Below are positions 34,854-42,527 of a DNA stretch of 46,162 nucleotides, piece after piece; the first letter of the stretch is position 1, and each line of letters opens with the position of its first letter. The notes below the pieces were generated by a model that was not told where the DNA came from, did not search any database, and saw only the letters and a list, made by a program, of their open reading frames with translations. Both the position numbers and the translations under genes were made by a program. The DNA is from Myxococcales bacterium (GTDB lineage: Bacteria > Myxococcota_A > Polyangia > Polyangiales > Polyangiaceae). The stretch is taken from the NCBI GenBank assembly GCA_021847645.1, contig JAJZQG010000042.1, positions 1 through 46,162 of the forward strand. The letters run 5' to 3'.

Positions 34854-35702
34854 ATGTCCGACCTCGCTCATCACCTCCGCGACCCTGGCGACGGCGCCGA
34901 GCGGCCCGTCGATAGCCCCCTGCCCTTCCGGTACGTCTACGTCGCAAGATCCCGTCGCTCCGGCGGGCTGTCCCTCGGCGTGGACCTGACGCCGCAAGGG
35001 CACTGCTCGTTCTCGTGCGTTTACTGCCAGGCGAGCCATCCTCCCGTGAGCAACCCGGACCTGACGGTCGACACCGAGCGGCTACGCGACGAGCTGCTGC
35101 GCAAGCTTCGGGCGGATGCTGCGGGCGAGCTGCGCGACGTGGTGCTGGCTGGCTCCGGCGAGCCGACGAGCGTGCCCAACGCGCCTGCTGCGTTCGACGC
35201 GGTTCGCCAAGCCTGCGACGAAGCGGGATTCCGCCTGCCGCGGCGCATCTACACCAACGCGCGGCACCTGGCGAACCCCTCCGTGTTCGACGCGCTCGTC
35301 GCGTGGACCGCAGCGGGCGGTGAGCTTTGGGTCAAGCTCGATGCGACCCGTCCCGAGGCGTTCGAGGCGATCAACGGGCGCCGGTTCGACGCGGCGTCGC
35401 ATCTGGCGGGAATCTGGCGCCTGGCGCAGGCTGCGCCGATCGGCGTGCAGACGATGCTGCTGCAGGGGCCGTCGCTGCCGACTCCGGCCGACCTCGCGTT
35501 GGACGTTGCGGAGGCGATCGCCGCGGCGCGGGCCCAGGGTGCGCAGATTCGCGAAGTGCACGTGGTGACGCTCAGCCGCGTGCCGTCCGACCCTCGCAGC
35601 GCCAGCGTGCTCCGTGCCGTCGACGCCGATGGACTCGCGGCCCTCGGGGCAATGATCGCGAGCCGCGGCGGCGTGCCGGTACGGACTTTCCCTTCTCGCT
35701 GA
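34854..35702 (+). CDS. Radical SAM protein, COG0731-like
   Basis: A 282-aa radical SAM protein. The AdoMet cluster motif CX3CX2C is CSFSCVYC, in GHCSFSCVYCQ, preceded by the family's SLGVDLTP. GSGEPTSVPNA corresponds to the usual GGEP. TLSRVPSDP near the C-terminus is typical of COG0731 (TYW1-related) Fe-S oxidoreductases. There is no SPASM or second cluster. The function of these stand-alone bacterial proteins is unknown; they are often near metabolic genes. It is followed 149 bp later by glutamine synthetase. The ATG at 34854 overlaps the leader of the divergent TerB-like gene. Confidence 0.9.
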   Translation: MSDLAHHLRDPGDGAERPVDSPLPFRYVYVARSRRSGGLSLGVDLTPQGHCSFSCVYCQASHPPVSNPDLTVDTERLRDELLRKLRADAAGELRDVVLAGSGEPTSVPNAPAAFDAVRQACDEAGFRLPRRIYTNARHLANPSVFDALVAWTAAGGELWVKLDATRPEAFEAINGRRFDAASHLAGIWRLAQAAPIGVQTMLLQGPSLPTPADLALDVAEAIAAARAQGAQIREVHVVTLSRVPSDPRSASVLRAVDADGLAALGAMIASRGGVPVRTFPSR

Positions 35703-35779
35703 GCGCCATCGAGAACCCTGCGTCGCACAGCACGAGTGCCCGGCCCGCGACGCGGCGCTTGATTCGCGGCGAAGAGATT

Positions 35780-35793
35780 GGCAAGGAGATCGC
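35780..35793 (+). promoter_or_regulatory. Possible sigma-54 promoter before glnA
   Basis: TTGGCAAGGAGATCGCC holds a GG-N10-GC spacing (GG at 35780-35781, GC at 35792-35793), 59 bp before the glnA ATG. It departs from TGGCAC-N5-TTGC at two key bases, so it is only a candidate. Confidence 0.3.
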
Positions 35794-35851
35794 CCCGACA
35801 CCCGGTGGTCGGATCGTCCCCGCGCGGGCTGCGCGCGAGAAGGGTTGATCC

Positions 35852-37282
35852 ATGTTCCGAGACGCCGATGACCTGCTGCGTCACATCCGCGACCCTCGTA
35901 TCAAGATGGTCGATCTGCAGTTCACCAACCTGTTCGGTGGGTGGCACCACCTGCAGCTTCCGGCCTCGCGCATCGACGAGAAGTTGCTGAAGCGCGGCGA
36001 GGCGTTCGACGGCTCATCGGTGCCCGGCTACGCGAAGCTCGAAGCGGGCGACATGGCGCTCAAGCCCGATCCGACGACGGCGTTCGAGGATCCGTTCTAC
36101 GAGTTGCCGACGATCTCGGTCATCTGCAGCATCGTGGAAGCCGACACGGGGGCGCCGGCGCACCGCGATCCGCGCGGCGTGTGCATGCGCGCCGAGCAGT
36201 ACTTGCAGAAGGCGGGCCTGGGCACGCACAGCGTCTGGGGGCCCGAGCTGGAGTTCTACGTATTCGACCGGGTGGACCACGGCAGCGAGACGAACTTCGC
36301 GCAGTACCGGGTGGACTCCGAGGAGGCCGTCTGGCACACGGGTGCGGAGGATCGGAAGCGGCTGGGCTACACGATTCGTCCGGGAGGCGGATACCATTGC
36401 AGCCCGCCTCAGGATCGTCTGGCGGACATCCGTGCCGAGGCGGTGCAGATCCTCGAGCAGATTGGCGTACCGGTTCGTTACCACCACCACGAGGTGGGCG
36501 GTCCGGGGCAGTGCGAGATCGAGCCGATGATGGGGCCGATGCTCACGATGGGCGACGCGATCATGCTCATCAAGTACGTGGTCAAGCGCGTGGCGGATCG
36601 GCGGGGCAAGACGGCTACGTTCATGCCCAAGCCGTTGTACGGCGAAGCGGGCAGCGGCCTGCACTTCCACCAGCACTTCTTCAAGAACCAGGACTGCGTG
36701 TTCTTCGACAAGGATGGCTACGCGGGGCTTTCGAAGCTCGCGCGAGCCTACACCGCGGGGCTGCTTTCCCACGGCCGCTCGCTGCTGGCCCTGACCAACC
36801 CGTCGACCAACAGCTACAAGCGCTTGGTTCCCGGCTTCGAGGCGCCCGTCAACCTGTTCTACTCGCTGGGCAACCGCTCGGCGGCGATCCGCGTGCCCAA
36901 GTACGCCATCGATCCGGAGGAGAAGCGCGTGGAGTTCCGCCCGCCGGACGCCACGTGCAACGGCTACCTGGCGATGGCAGCCATGCTGATGGCGGGCATC
37001 GACGGCATCGTGCGCGATCTGGATCCGGCGGCGCTGGGGTTCGGGCCGATCGACGAGAACATCTTCCGATGGTCGGACGAGCAGCGCGCGAACATCAAGC
37101 CGCTACCCGACTCGCTGTCGAGCGCGCTGCGCGAGCTGACGGCGGACCACGAGTATCTCTTGCAGGGCGACGTGTTCCCGCGTGACTTGATCGACGTGTG
37201 GATCGCGCGCAAGAGCAAAGATGCGCAGGAGATCCAGTCGCGTCCGCACCCGCACGAGTTCGCGATGTACTACGCGGTGTAG
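35852..37282 (+). CDS. glnA: Type I glutamine synthetase
   Basis: A 476-aa enzyme joining glutamate and ammonia with ATP. The N-terminal beta-grasp domain has FDGSSVPGY. The ATP/metal region includes GPELEFYVFD, HHHEVGGPGQCEIE and AGSGLHFHQHF. The Glu-flap segment NPSTNSYKRLVPGFEAPV and NRSAAIRVP are intact, so it should be active. At the adenylylation site, E. coli Tyr397, the sequence is ENIFRW, so Phe405 replaces Tyr. Control by GlnE adenylylation is therefore unlikely. It starts 149 bp after the radical SAM gene; a weak sigma-54-like site is upstream. A tRNA gene follows. Confidence 0.97.
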   Translation: MFRDADDLLRHIRDPRIKMVDLQFTNLFGGWHHLQLPASRIDEKLLKRGEAFDGSSVPGYAKLEAGDMALKPDPTTAFEDPFYELPTISVICSIVEADTGAPAHRDPRGVCMRAEQYLQKAGLGTHSVWGPELEFYVFDRVDHGSETNFAQYRVDSEEAVWHTGAEDRKRLGYTIRPGGGYHCSPPQDRLADIRAEAVQILEQIGVPVRYHHHEVGGPGQCEIEPMMGPMLTMGDAIMLIKYVVKRVADRRGKTATFMPKPLYGEAGSGLHFHQHFFKNQDCVFFDKDGYAGLSKLARAYTAGLLSHGRSLLALTNPSTNSYKRLVPGFEAPVNLFYSLGNRSAAIRVPKYAIDPEEKRVEFRPPDATCNGYLAMAAMLMAGIDGIVRDLDPAALGFGPIDENIFRWSDEQRANIKPLPDSLSSALRELTADHEYLLQGDVFPRDLIDVWIARKSKDAQEIQSRPHPHEFAMYYAV

Positions 37283-37309
37283 GCGTTGGCGCGAGGAATC
37301 CGATCGAGG

Positions 37310-37338
37310 TTGACACAGCGGCCGCGATGTGAAAGAAG
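37310..37338 (+). promoter_or_regulatory. Possible promoter of tRNA-Thr
   Basis: A perfect -35 TTGACA at 37310-37315 sits 36 bp before the tRNA. The -10 region (AAAGAA or AAGAAG at about 37332-37338) is poor, so this is tentative. Confidence 0.3.
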
Positions 37339-37351
37339 GCCGACTCTCTTC

Positions 37352-37423
37352 GCCATCCTAGCTCAGCGGTAGAGCAGCGGTTTCGTAAACCGCAGGTCTG
37401 GGGTTCAATTCCCCAGGATGGCT
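37352..37423 (+). tRNA. tRNA-Thr (anticodon CGU)
   Basis: A 72-nt cloverleaf. The acceptor stem pairs GCCATCC with GGATGGC, discriminator T. The D arm is GCTC AGCGGTA GAGC. The anticodon stem pairs GCGGT with ACCGC around TTCGTAA, giving anticodon CGT, which reads ACG. The T arm pairs TGGGG with CCCCA around TTCAATT. CCA is not encoded. It lies between glnA and the convergent H+-ATPase gene. It is not followed by an integrase. Confidence 0.95.
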
Positions 37424-37540
37424 CAAAGAACGCCGCGTGGCCTTGCGGGACGAACGCGGAGTGGAACACGCGCGAATCTCTTGGGCGCAACCGGCGTCAG
37501 CACAGGCTCGTCGCGCACATCCAGCTTCGGAGCGGCCCCC

Positions 37541-39886
37541 TCACCGCAGCTCCAGCCGCGCGAACAGCTGGACCTTCACCCAATCCAGACCGACGAAGTA
37601 CACCGCGCCCACGCCTGCGACCGCCAGCAAGATCGATGGCGGGATCGCAGGCATCAGGACTCCGACGAGCACGAGCACTGCGGTGACGCTCAGGCCCGCC
37701 ACCGAGCTGGCGAGCACGTAGCCTCCGGGCCGGGTGTTCCAGAAGTGTCCGCGTTCGCGCAGCAGGTAGACGCCCGCCTGCGAGCTGAGGATCAGCGCGG
37801 CAAAGGTCAACGTCTGCAGGACCCGCGGATCGAGGCGAAGTGCGTAGTATCCGTACAGGAAGACGCCCAGCGAGAAGGCGAGCTTGCACGCGGCCAGCAC
37901 CACCGATACCGCCAGAATGCCGCGCGTGTTCCAACGGTTCGGACGGCGCGAGAACGTCATCTGGTCCGTCGAGATGGACATCGTGAGAAAGTCGTTGAGA
38001 AACAGAATCAACACCATCAGCAGCGGAGTCAGCGGTGAGTGCCGCGTCACCAGGAAACCGATGACCAGCAACGCCATCATCTCAATCTTCTTCACCAACA
38101 TGGCGAGCGTATAGGTGATGACCCGCTGGAAGACGCGCCGGCTCGTCCGGATCGCCGGCACCACGCCGCCCAGCCCCGGCGTGGTCAGCACCATGGCTGC
38201 CGCGGCCTTCGCCACGTCCGTTGCGTTCGCCACCGCCAATCCCGCCTCTGCCTGACGCAATGCAGGGGCGTCGTTGACGCCGTCGCCGCTCATGCCGACC
38301 ACAGCGCCGCGCCGCTGGAACGCTCGCACCAGCTTGATCTTGTCGGCCGGAAACACGCCGGCAAACACGCCGCATTGAAGGGCTTCGTTGCCGACGTCGC
38401 CATGGAGCTTCTCGGCCGGGCACACGTCGCCGACAATCGCGACCTGCTCGGCCACGTTGCGCGCGGTGAGCGCGTTGTCGCCCGTCACCATCACCACGCG
38501 CACGCCCGCGTCTCCGATCTCTTTCACCACAGCCTTGGAATCGTCGCGCACCGCGTCTTCCAAACCCAGCAGTCCGGCGAACTGCACCGACTGCTCGTCA
38601 CCGACTGCCACTGCGAGCACCCGCTGCCCGCGCGCAGCCATGGCCTCGGCCTGTGGCTGCCACACCGACTCCGCCGCGCCCCCCAGCTTCGCCACCACGG
38701 CCGGTGCGCCCTTCACATAGCGACGCTTCCCTTGTGCCTCGCGGTACACCGCCTCCGCCCGTTTCGTGGCCGGATCGAACGGCTTGAAGCCAAGCCTCTC
38801 GCCTTCGCCCTCGTGCCAGCCCAGGCCGACCGCAGCCTTGACGATGGCGCCGTCCACCGAATCCTGCCCGGACGAGTCGCTGGCCAGCGCCCCTGCCCGC
38901 ACGACGTCTTTCTCCGAGAAGCCGGGCGCGAACCAGACATCTTTCACCGTCGCCTCGTTGCGCGTCAGAGTTCCGGTCTTGTCGCTGCAGAGCACCGACA
39001 TCGACGCCAGGTCGTGCAGGGCGCTGAGCCGCGTGATCAGCACGCCGAGCCGGGACAGCTCGAGCGATCCCAGCGCCGCCGCGAACGTGAAGGTCGCCGG
39101 CAGCGCGACGGGAATCGACGCGAGCAGAATGGACAGCAGCAGCGGCAGGATCGTGCCGAGCGACATTCCCGTGTAGTGCGCGTAGCCGGCCACGATCACC
39201 ATCATGCCCGCGTTGACCACGAACAGGTCCCGCACGACCCCGACAATCTCGTGCTCCTGACGGTTGGCCGAACCAGCAGTGCGGACGAGCTCGGCGGTCT
39301 TGCCGAAGAAAGTGCGCGCACCGGTGGCAACGACTTCGCCGGTGGCCTCGCCCCCGCGCACCATCGAACCCGCGTAGGCGGTCTGGCCGGGATCCACCGC
39401 CACGGCCGCGGATTCGCCCGTCAGCGCAGACTGGTCCGCCAGGAGCGAGCCGTCGTCGACGCGCACGTCCGCCGGGGCGATCGTGCCCTGCCGAAGGTGG
39501 ATGACATCGCCAGGCACCAGTTCCTCGGCGGGCAGAGCGACCCACTCGCCATCGCGACGCGCCCGGGCCGTCACGTGCAGCTGCTGGCGCAGCAGCGCCA
39601 GCGCCTTCTGGGCTCGCCCTTCCTGGAGCAGGCTCGCGGTCGCATTCAACACGAGCAGCCCGGCGATCACCGCCGCCTCCAGCCGCTCGCCCAGGAAAAG
39701 CTGGATGATGATGGTGGCTTCGAGCAGCCACGGAACGGGCGCCCAGAACCGCCGGATGAACTGCCGCAGCGGATGGGGCTTCTCCTCCTCGACCGCGTTG
39801 GGACCGAACTGCTTGAGCCGCGCTTGCGCCTCGGCTGTCGTCAGACCACGTTGGTCGGTGTCGTTGGCTGCAGCAATCGTCGTCAT
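37541..39886 (-). CDS. Plasma-membrane-type proton-exporting P-type ATPase
   Basis: A 781-aa P3A-type ATPase with GGAGGG before the ATG. An N-terminal cation-ATPase domain (GLTTAEAQARLKQFGPN) is followed by the actuator LTGES, phosphorylation motif CSDKTGTLT, nucleotide-binding KGAP and hinge GDGVNDAP. About ten hydrophobic segments are present. LASIPVALPATFTFAAALGS in segment 4 (a PVALP motif) is typical of H+ pumps. It should export protons using ATP at the inner membrane. The C-terminal regulatory tail of plant or fungal enzymes is absent. It is convergent with the tRNA. The first ATG (MTTIAAAND) is chosen over a longer reading. Confidence 0.95.
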   Translation of the reverse strand: MTTIAAANDTDQRGLTTAEAQARLKQFGPNAVEEEKPHPLRQFIRRFWAPVPWLLEATIIIQLFLGERLEAAVIAGLLVLNATASLLQEGRAQKALALLRQQLHVTARARRDGEWVALPAEELVPGDVIHLRQGTIAPADVRVDDGSLLADQSALTGESAAVAVDPGQTAYAGSMVRGGEATGEVVATGARTFFGKTAELVRTAGSANRQEHEIVGVVRDLFVVNAGMMVIVAGYAHYTGMSLGTILPLLLSILLASIPVALPATFTFAAALGSLELSRLGVLITRLSALHDLASMSVLCSDKTGTLTRNEATVKDVWFAPGFSEKDVVRAGALASDSSGQDSVDGAIVKAAVGLGWHEGEGERLGFKPFDPATKRAEAVYREAQGKRRYVKGAPAVVAKLGGAAESVWQPQAEAMAARGQRVLAVAVGDEQSVQFAGLLGLEDAVRDDSKAVVKEIGDAGVRVVMVTGDNALTARNVAEQVAIVGDVCPAEKLHGDVGNEALQCGVFAGVFPADKIKLVRAFQRRGAVVGMSGDGVNDAPALRQAEAGLAVANATDVAKAAAAMVLTTPGLGGVVPAIRTSRRVFQRVITYTLAMLVKKIEMMALLVIGFLVTRHSPLTPLLMVLILFLNDFLTMSISTDQMTFSRRPNRWNTRGILAVSVVLAACKLAFSLGVFLYGYYALRLDPRVLQTLTFAALILSSQAGVYLLRERGHFWNTRPGGYVLASSVAGLSVTAVLVLVGVLMPAIPPSILLAVAGVGAVYFVGLDWVKVQLFARLELR

Positions 39887-40424
39887 GTTCCCTCCAGGTA
39901 CCGCAGGCATCGATCGGCCGGCTCGACGCCTCCCGGCCCCGGATGATACATGCGCCCACGGCGTCCCTGGTCAATGCATCCGTTGCAGATTGACCGGAGG
40001 GCTCGCTGGGCCGGGCGGAGGGGAACGACGCGACCGAATCGCCCGCGACGGACAACCGACACGCGAACGATCGCGCTGGGCCACGGCGGCTCGGACTGCG
40101 CGGCGCGAGCGTTTGTCGGTGAACCAGCCACCGACGGCATCCTGTCGAAGCACGAGTCGATCGACGAGGCGCCCGCCGACCGCAACACGGGGGCCGTCAG
40201 GGAGCAGGCCTGCTGCGGCATCTCGCGCGGAGCCATCCTCGCAGCGACGACGGCGACGCGCCGCGCGTGCGAGGAACGGGGGATTCGCCGCTTTCACCAC
40301 GCGACGCTGCGCGGACCATGGTCTGCTGGTCCAGCGCTCGGGCGACGACGACGCCGTCAGGGCTGCGGGCGTTCCGAGGGAGGTCCTGGCGCGCGCACCG
40401 AGCCGGCGTGAACGCTTGCTGTCG
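39887..40424. other. 538-bp stretch without a recognised gene
   Basis: It lies between two minus-strand genes, so it should hold the ATPase promoter. A plus-strand frame of about 150 codons at 39950-40411 and minus-strand frames exist, but their products are Arg-rich with no motif or plausible start. Decayed coding sequence cannot be excluded. Confidence 0.45.
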
Positions 40425-42275
40425 CTACCGTTCGCCGGAGTGACTATCGGGCTGAATGGATCCCGGGGCGTCGGCTGCCATCGCTTTCTCCAACATCCGG
40501 TAGGCGCTCGGGTCGCCGGGCAACAAGCGCGTTGCGCCGAACGCCTGGAGCACGGGTGCGGCCTTCGAAGGGTTGCCCAACGCCGAGACGACGAACTTCT
40601 CGAGCTCCTGCGACAGATCTCCTCTCGCGCAAATCGTGTCCCCGGGAAACGGCTCGCTGACTGCCAGCACGCGCAAGCCGTCTTCGTCGCTCCATGGCTT
40701 GTGGAGGAACGAGCCGGCGGCAGCAACGGTGCAGTAGGAGGCGCCCACATCGGCCGTGCCGGCGCGCAAGGCCTCGCGGACTGCCTCGTACGAGCCGAGA
40801 AAGCCCTGGGAGCCGAGGTCGGCGTCGGGCGAGAACCCGGCAGCGCGCAGCATCCACCGAGGCACCATGTAGCCGGCTGCAGACCACGGATCGACCCACG
40901 CTGCCCGACGACCGCGAATGTCCGCCAGCCGCGAAACCGCGGAGGCGCGCGCGAGCAGCGCGGACGAGTACATCGCTGAGCCGTCGCGCTCGATGACCAT
41001 CAGCAGGCGCGCCGCACCCGTCTGCCTGGCGCGCGCGAAGGCCACCGGTGGAAGACAGGCGAACTCGACGTCACCGTCGACGATCGCGTCAACCAACTCT
41101 GCGTGGGTGAAGTAGCGGAGCACGTCGCACCGGAATCCGAGGGCCATGGTGAATGCGTCGTCGATGGCCGCGCCGGGCGGCACGCTGCGGACCTGCACGA
41201 CGCCGATGCGCAGGGGCCGCTTCTTGGCCATGGCGTGCAGAGCGGGGAGGACGGCCGCACTGCTGCCAATGGTGTCCCGGATCGAGTCTCCCTGCAGGGC
41301 GGGCGCGGCGGCAAGAGCCCGATCGAGCCTCCGTGCTTCGTCCTGCGCGCGAAGGTTGGCGACGGGAGGCTCGCTGCGGGAGGTGTCAATCGCCTTGAGC
41401 ACCTGTCGGAACTCGCGCATCGTGGCGAAGCGATCCGCCGGCTTGCGGGACAGAGCGCGGAGAATCGCCGCGTCGAATTCGGCCGGCAGCCTGGGCAACA
41501 GCGATGAGGGCGGCTCCACCGGCTGGCGCAGGATGTCGAGCATCAGCTCGAGCGCAGAGCGTCCTCGGAAGGGCAGCTGCCCCGTGACCACCTCGTAGAG
41601 GGAGACGGCCACGGACCAGACGTCGGTGCGGGCGTCGACGTCGGGACGGGCCTGCACCAGCTCGGGGGACATGTACTTGGGTGTGCCCACGAGCGTACCC
41701 GCCAGGGTAATGCGGCTGTCGGAACCGTCCTTGACGCTGATGGCGAGGCCGAAGTCCGTGAGCAGCGGCACGATGTAATCGTCGGCCTTTTGCGCGAGAA
41801 GGATGTTCGCAGGTTTGACGTCACGGTGCACGATACCGTGATCGTGGGCCAGGGCCAGGGCGTCCATGATGGGCACGAAGATGCGCAACGCCGTACGAAG
41901 CTCCAGTCGGCCTTGACGTCGCTGGCAGGCTTCGAGGGTCTCGCCCTGCACCAGCTCATGCACCATGAACAGCGAGCCCGCCGCGTCCGTGCCCATGTCG
42001 AGGATGCGCACAACATGCCTGTGAACCAGGCGCGCGGACAACCTCGCTTCGCGCGCGAACCGTCGCCTCGAAGCGTCGTCGCCTGCGATACCGGTAGGAA
42101 GGACCTTGAGGGCAACGTGTCGCTGGGTCCATCGATTGCGGGCTTCGTAGACCTGGCCCATGCCGCCGACCGCGATCAGGCGGACGACCTCATAGGTGCC
42201 GGCGAAGACGGTACCCGCGGGGAGGGTTGGGCCGTCGCGGGGTGCGGCAGGACGAGGGGACGGGCGGTCGCTCAT
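40425..42275 (-). CDS. Ser/Thr kinase fused to PhnD-like binding domain
   Basis: A 616-aa soluble protein. An N-terminal Hanks kinase occupies about 20-300, with VGGMGQVYEA (P-loop), VALKVLP (Lys), HRDVKPANI, DFGLAI and a MSPELV segment. After a short linker with no membrane helix, about 350-600 is a PhnD/transferrin-type periplasmic binding domain. It has PLRIGVVQVRSVPPG, ACLPPVAFARAR, AAWVDPWSAAGY and GTADVGASYC. Such domains normally bind phosphonates or other oxyanions and amines outside the membrane. Here it should sense a cytoplasmic small molecule and control the kinase (inference). The stop is at 40425 and the start ATG at 42275. Both halves look intact. Confidence 0.93.
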   Translation of the reverse strand: MSDRPSPRPAAPRDGPTLPAGTVFAGTYEVVRLIAVGGMGQVYEARNRWTQRHVALKVLPTGIAGDDASRRRFAREARLSARLVHRHVVRILDMGTDAAGSLFMVHELVQGETLEACQRRQGRLELRTALRIFVPIMDALALAHDHGIVHRDVKPANILLAQKADDYIVPLLTDFGLAISVKDGSDSRITLAGTLVGTPKYMSPELVQARPDVDARTDVWSVAVSLYEVVTGQLPFRGRSALELMLDILRQPVEPPSSLLPRLPAEFDAAILRALSRKPADRFATMREFRQVLKAIDTSRSEPPVANLRAQDEARRLDRALAAAPALQGDSIRDTIGSSAAVLPALHAMAKKRPLRIGVVQVRSVPPGAAIDDAFTMALGFRCDVLRYFTHAELVDAIVDGDVEFACLPPVAFARARQTGAARLLMVIERDGSAMYSSALLARASAVSRLADIRGRRAAWVDPWSAAGYMVPRWMLRAAGFSPDADLGSQGFLGSYEAVREALRAGTADVGASYCTVAAAGSFLHKPWSDEDGLRVLAVSEPFPGDTICARGDLSQELEKFVVSALGNPSKAAPVLQAFGATRLLPGDPSAYRMLEKAMAADAPGSIQPDSHSGER

Positions 42276-42527
42276 GGGCGGCGAAAGGGTGGACGCTGCA
42301 AGTATTTGCGCTAATTTCCGCGCGGTTCGTAGCTGATGCGGGACGGCGAATCAAGCGGGGGCACGAGCCACGCGGGGCATTGGGGAGACCTTTCACGGCC
42401 CACCTGGACCCCTATTGACGACCATATCCCACACGTGTAGCGTGCCGCACAGTCTGCCCTGGCGCCAACTGGGCACCGAAGGCGGATCGTCTTCAGTTTC
42501 CGGTCGACAGTCTTTGAGGAGGTTCCC

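Noticed and set aside
37352-37423. tRNA-Thr as a possible integration site for a mobile element
   Set aside because: No integrase or second copy of the tRNA 3' end was seen nearby. The flanks are housekeeping genes.
38039-39946. A 635-codon open frame antisense to the P-type ATPase
   Set aside because: The product is Arg/His/Gly-rich shadow sequence with no domain, while the opposite strand carries all P-type ATPase motifs.
39950-40411. A 153-codon plus-strand open frame between the ATPase and kinase genes
   Set aside because: It is Arg-rich with no recognisable domain. Overlapping frames on the minus strand look no better.
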